Assembly: GCA_948470475.1 (NCBI GenBank)
Contig: OX419335.1
Coordinates: 23,775,661 to 23,839,660 of the forward strand
Direction of reading: 5' to 3'
DNA: 64,000 bases
From: Galaxea fascicularis
Taxonomy: Eukaryota; Cnidaria; Anthozoa; Scleractinia; Euphylliidae
Positions 36,663-48,479 of this stretch are shown here, one piece after another. Every line of letters begins with the position of its first letter. Positions within the stretch are counted from its first letter, which is position 1. The position numbers and the translations under genes were made by a program. Under the pieces are notes generated by a model. It had not been told where the DNA came from, did no database searches, and was given only the letters and a program-made list of their open reading frames with translations.

Positions 36663-37233
36663 TTTATTCTCACCAAGCATATTGCTCTAAAGGGTACAAA
36701 GATTATCTGAGTAGTTTGAAAGTGGATGACCTCTTTATTGTAGTGTGATATATTTGTACCTTAAGGTTGAGCATACAAGGTTGTGATTCTAAATAATTTC
36801 CACATCATTACAAAACTGGGATTAGAGATTGTTGTAACATGCTTTCTAGCCAATCAAATTCCAAAAACTGAACATTTCATGCAAATACATACATTATGAA
36901 TTTCTTATTAAATGTGTGCAGTCACTATGCGTTTCACACAACTATTCAAGGACTTGATACTTTTAACGTTCCAGAGTTATAATCTAAGGTAAAAGGTTAG
37001 GATAACTTAGTGAAAGCTTTGACAGATTGCTGCTGAAACAGCAGATACTACGAAATCAAAGGAATGATCGTTTTTGAATAGAAGTTCTATATTAGTTATG
37101 TAAGAATTCCTAAACCAAATGCTGACAAAAAAGTACTTGTGATACTGGGCAATAATTTATTGAGAAATTTAAAATGAGTAGCAAAGGTTTTAGATTTCAG
37201 GTGCCCCGGTATGTTGCTCATTAAAAGAAATGG

Positions 37234-37490
37234 GAACAAGACGGGGGGGGGGGGGGGGTGACAACTGTAACAAGCCCTGTTTCCAAAGAAAAACACCGAC
37301 AATTCTTTCGGGAATTGGGAGACTGAGGATTTTTTCTGGGAAATATCATATATTTCTGGGATATTGCAGAGTTTGACATTTTTCAGAGAATGTCACCGAA
37401 AAATTCAGGAGGATCTTCCAACTTTCCTGAATGACTTAAGAGTTATACACAACGTTTGTTAGAGTTGTCACCCCCCCCCCCCCCTTCCTC
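37234..37490. repeat. foldback with G-run and C-run arms
   Basis: A run of about 15 G followed by TGACAACT on the left is mirrored by AGTTGTCA followed by a run of about 14 C on the right. The CCCTG of AAGCCCTG also occurs just beyond both arms. This is probably a small transposon whose ends have expanded into homopolymers. Confidence 0.45.
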
Positions 37491-40170
37491 ACAAAGCCCT
37501 GGTAGATCTTTTTGGTATAATTTCTCTCTTTCCTCAAGAGAAAAACTAAAAATATATTAAGCAATGTTGAGGCCTACAGAACGTAGTAATTATCATACGA
37601 AGGACAGAGAGAGATGAAGGAATTAAAAACAATGTCAACGCATTTAAATTAACTTAATAGTAAAGAGCGAGTATGAATTTCAAGCATCTTTAAATATATG
37701 GTCGTGTTACTTCGAGAAAATTAGACTTGATGATTTATTTGTGTGCGCTATAATCCCCATCATTTGTTATCTGATCTTACCTCGATTTCCTGGGGTGACG
37801 CATTTTTTAACCCTTCTCAGTTTCCAACAACATGCTCTTTCATCGTGGTTATACTGGGTTTTTTTTCTTTATGTCACCTGACGGATTGTGACACGTGATC
37901 TACATTTTTTACTGAAAAGACTGGCTATATTCTGTTAAATCTTGACACTGGAATCTCTGCGTTATTAGGTAAACAAAATTTGCAGTTGTCGAAACGATAA
38001 ACTAACGCGTATCCTGCGAGTCTTAATTACGTGTTGGTTGTAATCGTTTTTCCTCTCCACTGTCAAGCGAATCTGATACACCATTGTAGAAGGAAAATAA
38101 AAAGAGCACTGAACTTACCGATTTGACATCCTGTGCCCTGTAAAGCGCGAGAAAATCTAAACAGGCTGGAAAATGTGGGCGTAGAAAAGTCTCAGTGAGC
38201 CAGGAGCCCATGGACTCCACTTGTCTTTTTACGCCGGCGTTTTCCCGCCCATTTTGACTTTCTAGTGTTTCGTCAATCCGCCCCTGGATCTCCGAGGATG
38301 TACCTCGCAGGGTGATAATTTCTTTTTTGATGACTCACGTATCCCTCGAAAAAGAGTTCTGACGTTAAGATAGAGTGTGGTAAGGAGAGGGGGGGAGGGG
38401 TGGAGGTAGGCGGAGGTCTTTTCACAATTCACGAAAGTCACGGTTCACGCGAATTAAACATTTATTTCTCGTTTCACCGAAAATAATTTTGCAAAATCAC
38501 ACTTCACGGCTGTTATGGGTATCACGATTCACGAGGGAAAAATAGTCATTTCACAGGAAAAAAAAAAGGGCTGATCACGAGTCACGAAAATACCCTTTAC
38601 CACTCTCAAGTTATTGACGTCCTTCCCCTTCATAAGATGAGAGAGGCTATGTGCAGAGACAATGTAATTTAACTGTAATTATACACTGATGTTCTCTTCG
38701 CATAGCCAGCATATGATTGATTTGTTCATTCTGGGCCTATCTTGAAATTCTTGATAACAGGACTTTCAAATAAAGTCCTAAATTGGATGAAAGGTATTTC
38801 AATGAAGAATGGAATAACAAATGGTCAACCTTGAGACGCAATACTACAGGATTGCTTGTTTGAATGGGAAGTGGAGGGGAGGGATGGGAGCTATTGCAAG
38901 GAAGGCACTGGGTTCAAATTGCAATGAAATTTCTTACTAATTGGTATATCTACACGGCATGGAAACAGCTGCAAGAAATGGGGATGGTAGGGGGGGGGGG
39001 GGGGGCGTGAATTAACAAACTGTTTTGAAACACAATTTAAGATTTGAAGAACTCTAGCAAGTGTTTGTCACAAATTTCACTGCAAAAAGACCTTTCTTAA
39101 AATAACTTTTGGAATGTTTGCCTTGACGCTGTTGATCACGTTTTGTCATTTTGTAAATAGGCCTTCACTTGACAATCCCAACTCCCTCTTTTATTTACGC
39201 TTACACAGTATGAAGTGTACAGCTGTACATGTAGTTTCGAGATGAGGGTGAAATGGAAATCACCACTCCAAATCAATTTGAAACTAGTAGGAAGTGTAAA
39301 ACGAGAGGACATATTTGAAGAGTCGTGATGCGCATGCGCAATTCTTTGAATTCCTGCAAAATTAATACATCACATAAATTCAGAGTGATGATTTACCAGA
39401 GGGCATCAGACAACGTAAAGATGAGGGTAAGCTTTTGAGATGTAAAAGAATGTGATTAATGTCGGCATCAATGTCGGACAACTGTGTGTCCCACAATCAG
39501 CAGAGTAAAGCTGGTTATATATCCAACTCCAGACTCAACGACAGAGTATCGGTTGACCTTCTGGTTCAATATGGAGATGATGATTGGTCGTGACACTGAA
39601 AAATCAGTGAGACGTGTCGCTATCTTGTTACGCAAAGGCACGTGACCACTCTGATCCTGCCTCTGCCTCAACCATGCAGAGGATTACAAGGGACCGGGCA
39701 TGAGTTAAGTTATTCGAGTTTTGACAGATCTTGGACCAAAACAATTAGTTGAAATACGTCTTATAGCTCTGCAACATTTAACACAAAACGATATTAAGTG
39801 CTGTTTTGCAACATCTATGCTGTTATGTGAACGTAAATTATTTGTATCGTGTCGTCATCACGTAGGGTAGTATCCAGGCCATTAAGGAGTGGACAATCCT
39901 CGTTACTGGGCTCCGACGCTGTTTCCCCCCGCCCCCTAAAATAACTAAGAGTTTACTTCTGGACAAAAATTACGCCCTGTTTAAGAAGGGAGCCGAGAGG
40001 GTTTAAGCAACGACAACGCCACAAAACAATGAGATTAATGACGAAAGACACTCGTGCTGCACGAGTACATTTCTTCGCCGTACTCTACAAAACAACTAGG
40101 TGAACTGACCAAATTTAAGTTTTTGACGACAACGTGAATACGCAACAGTGAATCTTTCATTCTTTATCTT

Positions 40171-40176
40171 TTTATT
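40171..40176 (-). terminator. candidate poly(A) signal of SHLD2
   Basis: On the minus strand this is AATAAA, 133 nt beyond the SHLD2 stop codon, the right distance and orientation for cleavage of that transcript. Confidence 0.5.
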
Positions 40177-40308
40177 AAGACCGTTCTGCGCAATCCAGTT
40201 CAATATGGGATACCGTTCGCCCATATTGTACAACTTAAACGAAATGGAATAATAGCAAAAAATTTTTCTAACTTCACCACGGACTTAAAACATCATAGAA
40301 TGAAAGGC

Positions 40309-42165
40309 TCAGAAATCAATTTCCTGCAACGTGAAGGTTCTGTTCTCGATGAAACTATTTTCATCGAAGGTCACATGACAAGAAACTAACACCTTGTGTT
40401 TGATGCCCTTGACAAGAGTACTCGTGTATTGAACAAATCTGTCCACAAAACTATCGGGATCACGTGACAAAGCATTAGCAGTTTTTTGAGCCAATGTTTT
40501 GGCGGGAAAGTCTTGAAAAAGACGGGAAATGACGCGGCCAAATGCTTCCACCTGCATAGATACACGGGAGTCACTGAGTAAAACTGTCAGCGGTCTGTAG
40601 TAATAGTCAATAGTGTATTTGTAATGAGGATTTGTGACCACACAATGTGAACACTGGCCATAAACACCGTTTTGATCTTGTACAAGAGCCCGCGAGCACG
40701 AACCGCAACCAACATACACTAACTTATCAATGTTCTCTTTGAGTTGATCAGTCACAGATGCAGCTTGGTTCACAGTCAAAGCCTCATCCAAATCACAGTG
40801 AAATTGTAATAAAGTAACTTCAGCTTCTACTTCAGCCAAACCCTCGTACTTGGACTCGAGCAAATCGAATAGGGTCGTGAATTTTCTCCTCTTCTTACCA
40901 CTTTCATCAAATCGCAACAAGAGTAAACTAGCATTCTGGTCTTCCAATGACAGTTTTGTCCTCGTCGATCTTGGCGTTGAATGCAGAGAAACGCATCCAG
41001 CGTCCGTGTTGTACTTTGCCGTGAGGTACTGGAACTCCCAAACTCTTCCCAGACCCTCTTGAAGCTCGTTTGTCCACGCAGCTTGTCTGCCCCAGAGAAA
41101 GAGCTGTACCTCAACGCCCGGTCGTTCTGCTAAAACTGGACCGAAAAGAACGAAAATGAGTAAAAAGCGCAAGTGAGTCCATTCAAGATTTTATGACCTT
41201 TATACTCTCCGTCCCCTCCCCTGAAGTTAAGGTATGATCAGTTCCCTTTTAGCCTATTACTTGATTTCACTCACGTGACAAGGCGGCCATGTTGGTGGTC
41301 AAAAAAGTACAATTTTGTGTTGCAGAATTTGCATAAAAATAAAGGTTAGTTCCCAGCGGAGAGACAGACTATTGTTCTTGACCACCACCATGGCCGCCAT
41401 GACGTCACATGCAATCCAGCAGTTGCTTAAACTGGCTTGAGTTTTTAAAAATGAGCCTGAACATCATATCATCATTTTTCTCTTTTATTATTTTATTATT
41501 TGGTCTCAAGGTTTACCTTCCCCTTGTTTGTTTCCTTGTTTCTCCTTGCACAAGTTTGGACATGAGAAACTGGTACAAACTTTGTAAAAACACTTATTGG
41601 CCCTTATTAACGGGTTGTTGCAGACAAACTATCGAACTTCAGGGCTACTGATTTCAAATGGATAAAACAAGTCTACTTACTGTAGCTAGTTAAGGAACAA
41701 GCCTATTCAATTTTTGATTCACCAGTCGTTTTTCATACCTATAACTCATCTAACTACTTAGTGAAATGTGTTCCACTCAGTCCCATCATTAAAAAACCAA
41801 AAAATTAATGCCTTGGGTAAAGAAATTCAAAAAATTCCTTTCCTTAATTTCTGTAGTTTGGACCTCTATTCAGCGGTCACCTCTGTGAAGCAGTCACAGT
41901 CACCAAAGTCCCAGCAAACTGTTTCTATTGTCTGGACTTGTATTAAACGGTCACTTTGTAAAAGAAAATCACTCAAATGTGACACCAAATAGCCTGCCAG
42001 GTAATCAAATAGGCCATTTCCCAATTACCTCAAGTCTCTTTTTCAAAGTGAGTCTAGGTGCTCATCCCTTCAAATGCAAATCAATTTTCATTCACATGAA
42101 AATGAGTTCAATGTGCGTGTGAATTAAAACTGATTTGCATATGAAAGGATGAGCACCTAGACTCA

Positions 42166-42196
<31 letters not shown>

Positions 42197-43835
42197 GGCC
42201 TTTTCTGTGATTATTTTCAGAACCATTAAATCAGCAGAAATTGACATTTACACATTGTCAGGTCTCAATAAGTGATGAATGTAAGAAAAATGGCATCCTC
42301 CTTGTTTTCTTGCATTCTGAACAACCTGTATTAAGCAGCCACTTGACCATTCCTTGAGGGTGACCACTTAATATGGGTTCAACTGAATAAAAGATAACAA
42401 GTAATGCTTACCTGCTATTATTTTGGTCAGCTGTTGTTTACCAAAATGATAAGTACTTGATGTAGGAAACACCCTATTTACACTCATCAGCCTACCTCTG
42501 AAGTGTAACAAGGTGTTGTCATGTAGATGTAGAATTTCAGTAAAATGGACTTTTCTCTTGGTACATGAGGCACCAAAGAAATAAGGGTGCTCTGATCTGG
42601 CCCATGTCGCAAGGGCATTGAATCTCTCTTGTGAAACTAGTCTCAGACAACTACTTGAAAGATGTGCTTTGGGTTGATGCAAATTGTAGAAGCCTGAATT
42701 AAAAATTGTCTGCCCAACATATTCATCACGCCACTTTCCAACCTTGATTGATGTCACAACAGCTAAATCACCTGTTGTTATTTTATCAGTCCACCTTGAA
42801 GCTTCTCTCCACAGAGTTAGTTTGAAACAAGACTTGGATTCGTCAGCAACTAAAAGTGAAGAGATGGCTACAAAGCTCCCAGCATTAGTGCCTGATTTGA
42901 TCTGAACATCACGAGTATCATTGACTTGGGTAACAACAAAAAATATGTTCACCAGAGAATTCTCAGTGGTGCAGTCTTTAAGCGTTGTTAATTTATCGCA
43001 CACGTTTGGTACTGCAGAACTGAATAAAGGGGTTTCAGCCTCATGAGCAGAACCAGAATTATTTGAAGTAACGTCAGAATCCGCCCGTGATTTAACTTGT
43101 CTGCTGCTGGTTGCTTTGGTAACTGGACTTATGCTTTCACTTGAGGACCTTGAGGTACATGGACATTTGTCTTGAGTGTATATATCCTCTATTGTTAGCT
43201 GATGCGCATTTGCTTCATCACCAGAATTGAAAAGCTTGTAATTCTTTCTCTTCTTGCCTTTCCGATCCTCATCACTGGAAACACTCGAGCTTCGAGCTCC
43301 ATTTCCAACAAGGAGCCTTTGACTGGCACGTCTTATATCTTCAAATTCTTTCTGCAGACTTCCGCTTCTCGTGATTTCATCAGCTGCATCCTGTAACCCT
43401 GTTTCAAATCCAAATGAAGATTCGGCAGGCTGCGAGGAGCTCTCAGTGTTTTTAAACTCACTTTCTAGATAAAAGCAAACAGACTCCTGAATTGCCAATG
43501 GATCATACTCGAGCTGAATGTCACTATCGTCAGTAAAGTCATCACTTCTGTTGTTAGCGATTTGTCTGTCACCGGAAATAAGTGAAATCTCACTCAGGTT
43601 TACGGTCGATTTTCTCCATCTGCTACCCGCATGTAGCTTTCCTCCTACAAAACATGGAAGAAAAAAATAAGGCTAATGATTTACAACATGCGGCGATCAA
43701 CATATCAACAGTTTTAAAAGAAATTACCGTACCTTTATATGTAACATTTAATCCTTTTTGTGTGCACTCAGTGCACAAAATCGGCGCCGTAAATATCAGA
43801 ACTGTTGGTGATTTCGATGATATTTCTTCCGCCAT
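40309..43835 (-). CDS. SHLD2: SHLD2 (FAM35A), shieldin complex subunit 2
   Basis: Three exons in transcript order: 43835-43733, 43644-42412 and 41126-40309. Phases agree and the total is 2154 nt for 717 residues (human roughly 835-900). In vertebrates, shieldin (SHLD1-3 with REV7) binds single-stranded DNA at broken ends and blocks resection, favouring end joining. The N terminus has PTVLIFTAPI, resembling the vertebrate SQVHIFWGAPI segment that binds SHLD3/REV7. Residues about 60-260 are Ser/Asp-rich and probably disordered. An OB fold follows at about 264-360 (IKSGTNAGSFVAISSLLV, KLTLWREASRWTDKI, DEYVGQTIFNSGF), then a second at about 396-510 (VEVQLFLWGRQAAW, VWEFQYLTAKYN). A third region has a four-cysteine zinc ribbon, Cys586, 589, 604 and 607 (GCGSCSRALVQDQNGVYGQC), followed by YYYRPL and FDENSF near the end. 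The ATG at 43833-43835 starts the only phase-compatible first exon. Its 5' end faces C9orf85 132 bp away. Confidence 0.88.
42012..42200. mobile_element. 189-bp foldback MITE (GTGAGTCTAGGTGCTCATCC arms)
   Basis: Arms of about 70 bp are nearly perfect inverted copies: TTTTTCAAAGTGAGTCTAGG then TGCTCATCC on the left, and GGATGAGCACCTAGACTCAC then TTTGAAAAA on the right. Outer parts GGCC-AATTACCT and AGGTAATTCGGAAGGCC also match. It lies in SHLD2 intron 2. Confidence 0.72.
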
Positions 43836-43967
43836 GTTGGATTTTAGCCAGCGGTTTCCGTATGCGCCAAATCGTTTGAATATGAGTTTAGATAGTTTAC
43901 CGCTGACTATGGGACAAAGTGTTCGTTTTCGTAAAAAGGAGTGAATATTCAGAGAAAATCCACACAA
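43836..43967. promoter_or_regulatory. putative bidirectional promoter, SHLD2 / C9orf85
   Basis: Only 132 bp separate the start codons of two divergent genes, so both 5' UTRs and both core promoters must fit here or overlap the first exons. No TATA box is obvious. The segment contains GCGCCAAATCG and a central CCGCTGACTATGGGA. Shared regulation is inferred from the spacing alone. Confidence 0.55.
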
Positions 43968-45797
43968 ATGAGCACAAGAAGGGGAAACAACACAAAGAAA
44001 GGCCAAAGGCACCAAAATACAAAAGCATACAAAAACGATCTCCATGACACGAGCAAGGCGACAAAGCAGATCAACAGTCTAGTTGTCGGCGGTGTTTGCG
44101 CAAGATGCCGGGAAATTATTGAGTGGAGAAAGAAATTCAAGAAATACAAGCCACTTACTGCTCCTAAAAAGTGGTCAGTCGATTCTTTTTCTTTTTCTAA
44201 TTTTTTCACGCTGGTGAAGGATCACCGTTGAAATTGCATTGTAAAGGTTTTGTTTACTCATGTGAAACTCACCCCACGCCCCCCTCAGTTCCTTAAATGC
44301 CCTCTGGGCCATTGCATTTAATATCCACATGGATGAAATTTTCTTAGGGGAGTGGGCAAAGTCATTTCTGAGGGGATGAGCCAGTCGGCATCCTTTGATC
44401 TTGGGATTTTTTCCGAGGGGAAGTACAAAATTTTGCTTATTTCTGAGAGGGGGTAAAATTGATCGTCTTTTCTTAGAGGGTAAATTCTTGGCGACCTCAT
44501 CCATAGGGGGGGGGGGGGTGTGGATATTAAATGGAATGGCCCTCTTCTTGGTGGTTGGCTCTACCGTCGGGAGATCTAGAGGCTTCAAGGGGTATTAGAG
44601 GAACTGAGAGCCACTTGTGAGACCTAGCCAACCAGATCTAAGGTCCAACATGAAAGTGTGAAGATGGTTTGATATGCAGAGTTTGAAAGACTTATTGGTC
44701 ACCATTTTCCAGGCAAACCAATATGGCGCAAGTTTGATTTCCAAGGTGAGAGCGCTCACCTTCTACCAATGTGTTCTGGGTTCAATTCCTGGGCTCAGTG
44801 TCATAAGTGGACTGAGTTTGTTGGTTCTCTACTGTCCTCCAAGAGGTTTTTCTCTGGGTACTCCAGTTTTCACATCTTCTCAAAAACCAACATTTGATTT
44901 AATGTGACTTCAGTTGATCTTTAGAGTTAATTTGATTAGTCTTCCAATTAGTAGAGCAGCAGTGATTTGAGACTTAAACAAAGTTATTATTATTAATATT
45001 AATATTATTATGGTAATAAGAGAGTTTTGCTCGCCCAAGAATATAACATGCTACATATTGGCCAACAGAGTAAAAAGGCATACATGTGAGTTTGGTAATA
45101 AAGCAGAGCCTGAGAAGAAATTGCTTCAAATGATGGTGCTAAGCAAAGGCCTATGTACTGTACAGGGACTGCTTTAAGGCTTTTGTAACATATGTGTTTC
45201 TTTCCTGGCAGTGTAAGGTGTGAACAGAAGACAATAAAGCATGCCTACCACACTGTTTGTTCCAGATGTGCTCAGCAAGCAAAAGTGTGTGAAAAATGTG
45301 GAGAGACACGGGAGATTGTGGCAAAGTAAGGAATACACCAGCGTACGTAGAGTTTCAGTATTGCAAACCAAATTCATTGGTAAAGATAGCAATACATTAC
45401 CCTGCATTTAATATCAAATTCATTTTCCAGAGAAGAAATCAAATCATTGAAGCACAACAGTAATATATTCATTTGATGTAAAAGGTGAACTGAAATTATT
45501 ATTGTAAACAATCCAAAGAAGGAGAGAAACTTGTGGGTTGAGTAATTTGTTATTAACAGTATTATAAAGCTTTTTAATGACAACAAATCATTTATTCACT
45601 CACATTTACAAACAGTTATAATTTTACAAAATAAATTCTGCTGAGACAAAAACAATTTCATGTAATAATTTACATCATTTACTATTGCATTTCCTTGCAG
45701 TTGTGTATGCAATTTATATAAAATTGCAAAACAAACCTGAAAAAAATTCAGGACTCTAACAGGGTTTGAACCCGTGACCTCACGATACCAGTGCAAT

Positions 45798-45838
<41 letters not shown>

Positions 45839-47190
45839 ATGAAAGTGAAGAATGTGAATGATGTATATATGAAATGAATCATATGAACTGCCGTTATAGT
45901 CCTGAATTTTTTTTAGGCTTCTTTTGCAATTGCATATAATTGCATACACACCTGTGAGGCTCAGTCTTCATTTGATTTCATTTCTGCAGTTCATATGATT
46001 CATTTCATATATATACATCATTCACACAAATTTTTTACAAAGGCATGTGTGTCTCTTAGATCTGAACCAACTCCAGCAGAAAGAGCCTCTGAGGACAGCA
46101 TGCTTCAACAAGAATTAAAATTAATGACAGAAAGGCAAAGGAGTGAGTTTATTAACTTAACATAGTATAGACTAAGTAGCTTTCTTATTAGAAGCGCAAG
46201 TCCAAAGGCCTGTACAAAGTGACTGTTAAAAGGACAGTACATGTGCGTGTGCTTCAGGTGTTATGGGAATAAATCAAGAGTGAAATAAAGCTCACCAAGT
46301 AATCAGTTCCCACCAACTGGACTGGAATGAGTGGTGGATTGTTCCCAATTTAGCCTACAAACAAGCTCATGCAGGGTATAGGGGGTAAGGAAGGAAAGGA
46401 AGAGATAGAAAGAGAGCCCTCTCTCTTTCTTTCCCCAACCCCACCCCCCAAGTGAGTTTGTGCACAGGCTATTCCTGATGGTTTACTATTGATCACATTA
46501 CAAGGTTGATTACAGGGGCTAAGGAGACCCTTTCTCATCTGTTAAGGCTCACGTGCTCACCAGAGATGTGTCAAGTAGTTTGAAAATACAAAAGTACACA
46601 CAGTTAATTTGCATTGTAAATTCTTCAGTTGTAATATTTATGTTTTATTATATTCTTTTGTTATCTTGAAATATTCATTACTTGAATACACTGAAGTAAT
46701 TAGACAATAAATTGTAAGTACCGGTCTACATTTCTTGAATACAATTAAATAGACATTAAAATGGATGTCAACACTTCATTTTACAATACCCCCACCCACC
46801 CATTCAATGTCTTGGCCAGTAAGAGGTTTAAATTTGGAACAAACAATGCCTTCTTTTGAATAACTCTGAGTTTTGTCTCCATTGCTCCACTTTGTGGCTC
46901 ATTTTTGTTTCAGTAAAAAGACCACAGAAAGCGTCTCGAACCAGGTACCAACACTTGCTAGCAGGGAGTTATCGTTCTTTCTTTCTTTATTAATTTATTT
47001 ATTTCTATTTTCTTTAGGGACATTTTATAGGCACCTTGAAAGTGGAGGTCGAGATGAAGTGTCAGAGAGTTCTACCACACAAGATAATGCACAAGCAAGT
47101 GGCAGCAATACTTCTGATTTGTCTTCCACTGGCGATGATAATGAACTTTCAGAGCCTGAAGAACCAATGGATCATGAACCTAGATCATGA
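43968..47190 (+). CDS. C9orf85-like conserved cysteine-rich protein
   Basis: Four exons: 43968-44170, 45212-45325, 46060-46142 and 47018-47190. The total is 573 nt for 190 residues. The protein matches human C9orf85: RHQNTKAYKNDLHD, VCARCREIIEWRKKFKKYKP and HTVCSRCAQQAKVCEKCG. The CxxC pairs (first pair Cys44 and Cys47, further pairs in exon 2) suggest zinc binding. The molecular function is unknown in any species, to my knowledge. Exon 4 encodes RTFYRHLESGG and then an acidic Ser-rich tail ending PEEPMDHEPRS. A tempting 31-bp micro-exon at 46914-46944 was left out because it forces a stop; joining exon 3 directly to 47018 keeps the frame. The exon 1 donor (GTGGTC) is weak. AATAAA at 47720-47725 is a distant poly(A) candidate. 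Confidence 0.88.
44306..44542. mobile_element. 237-bp MITE (GGGCCATT...ATTTAATATCCACA)
   Basis: The left end GGGCCATTGCATTTAATATC then CACA is mirrored by TGTGGATATTAAATGGAATG then GCCC on the right. The interior is rich in GAGGGG and ends in a run of about 12 G. Both flanks carry TCT, a possible 3-bp duplication. It lies in C9orf85 intron 1. Confidence 0.62.
44725..45010 (+). mobile_element. tRNA-derived SINE, family A (copy 2)
   Basis: The head has GAGAGCGCTCACCTTCTACC and a B-box GGTTCAATTCC. The body has GTTTGTTGGTTCTCTACTGT and TTTTTCTCTGGGTACTCC. It ends with ACTTAAACAAAGTTATTATT and an ATT-rich tail. Same family as 590-868. It lies in C9orf85 intron 1. Confidence 0.75.
45680..45835 (-). 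mobile_element. tRNA-derived SINE, family C (copy 2)
   Basis: On the minus strand, GGCTTCATAGCTCAGTTGGT (A-box) and GGTCACGGGTTCAAACCC (B-box) are better preserved than in the 4399-4530 copy. The GTCCTGAATTTTTTTCAGG stem-loop and a TTTTGCAATTTTATATAAAT tail follow. It lies in C9orf85 intron 2. Confidence 0.65.
45897..46025 (+). mobile_element. SINE family C tail, inverted next to copy 2
   Basis: TAGTCCTGAATTTTTTTTAG then GCTTCTTTTGCAATTGCATA repeats the tail of the adjacent minus-strand element in the opposite orientation. The stretch GATGTATATATGAAATGAAT at 45860-45880 is also mirrored here (ATTCATTTCATATATATACA). The whole 45680-46025 block can therefore fold back on itself. Confidence 0.5.
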
Positions 47191-48260
47191 CAGCTATAAG
47201 GACTCAGTCTCAGCTAGCATACAGCTTGGGACTCTATTACTCTGTCAAAGAAAGTAAAGTTGACAGGGCCAAAACACTTTTATTCTGACGGAAACGTTTT
47301 CATCCCAGGCCTTTGGTCCCTCACGTCATGAAAGCTCTGTATACACCCTAGGGAACTTATTGCAATGGCAAAAAACATTTTGCTTTGTCTTAATGCCAAA
47401 ACTGCTCTGTAACTACCCAAGCAATTATCTATAGCCAGCCTAGTACCCGTAATGTGAATTGACAAATCATTTGTAAAATCATGGGTTTTTATCCCTTTGA
47501 CATAGTTGGAGGAAAATAAGGGTGACGAATGGTAAAATCCGAGACGGTGAGACCCATGTCTAAAAATTCGAGACCAAGACCAAACATGCGAGACTTCGAG
47601 ACCGAAATAAGTGCATTATAAACGAGACTTCGGGCTGCAAAGTAAAACGTGAAAACTGGCAACACAGAACTGCAAAAGAAGTAAGCATCTATTCGATTCA
47701 ACAAGTGGCGTGATGTCCTAATAAATGGCTTATGGTGGATGATCATCCATAAGTCAAAAGTGTTGAAACCATTTAAATGTAGCCTCGCATTGTGTTACGT
47801 TGTACTCAGACGAGCTATTCGTCTCTTGAAACAAAGACTGGGCATCTCAAGAACAGCAAATTAAAAGCGTTTCAACAAAGGGAGCTCAAATATCACGATA
47901 TCTTGTTTCCATAAGGTCGCTGCCATGACTGCCATAGCTGAAAAACGTGTTCAGCGATCGCAGTACTAGCGGAGCCCCGCCACACGGAAACGCCTTAGTC
48001 TGCTACTGCAGCAATCGTAGCGACTGTGATATCTCTACAATCTCTGAGATAGAAACTAACTTCTATCTCAGCAATCGTGGCGATCACCACGATCGAAATT
48101 TTCCAAATGGCCTAGCTTTGTTTCAGCGGACATGCAAATTATATCATTTTATCATCTCCGTAAAATCAATCTCATCGTAAATATCTCACCTTTGATGCAG
48201 TCCATCTTCTTGTTCACGCACTGGTTACATCAAAACTTGTGACTACTGTAACTTGCTATT

Positions 48261-48470
48261 ATACCTGAGTACGTGATCAAATAGCTTCAGCGCGTACAGA
48301 ATACAGCTGCTCGTGTTGTTACTGTTTCGCCCAAGTTCTGACATATTACACCTGTCCTTGCAAATCTTCGTTGGCTTCGAACTGAACTCCGAATTGAATT
48401 CAAAATCCTTACCGTTACCTTCAAGACTCTCCATGATCTGGCCCCTACCTACATTAAATGACATCTCCTG
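48261..48470 (+). mobile_element. LINE fragment, extreme 3' part of a reverse-transcriptase ORF
   Basis: The translation RVQNTAARVVTV, then ITPVLANLRWL, RIEFKILTVTFKTLHDLAPT and YIK is the conserved C-terminal motif of a Rex/CR1-like non-LTR retrotransposon. A stop codon interrupts it. It joins directly onto a different LINE piece. Confidence 0.6.
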
Positions 48471-48479
48471 CTCTGTTCA

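Larger units (their letters stand above)
36125..40308. other. intergenic region between convergent PRRC1 and SHLD2
   Basis: No gene is supported in about 4.2 kb. It holds a pogo-like remnant (36370-36662) and a G-run/C-run foldback (37234-37490). A dispersed-repeat-like segment at about 38100-38300 contains GCCGGCGTTTTCCCGCCC. A tract of TTCACGA-type words covers about 38420-38600, and a G run sits at about 38990-39006. At 39991-40160 lies another repeat-like segment (AGCAACGACAACGCC). Confidence 0.5.

Noticed and set aside
43623..44045. 140-codon minus-strand open frame read as one protein
   Set aside because: Only its middle (43733-43835) is coding, as SHLD2 exon 1; the rest covers the divergent promoter and an intron.
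46914..46944. 31-bp exon in C9orf85 with good splice sites
   Set aside because: Including it shifts the frame to a stop soon after the next acceptor; skipping it gives RQRRTFYRHLESGG and a full tail.
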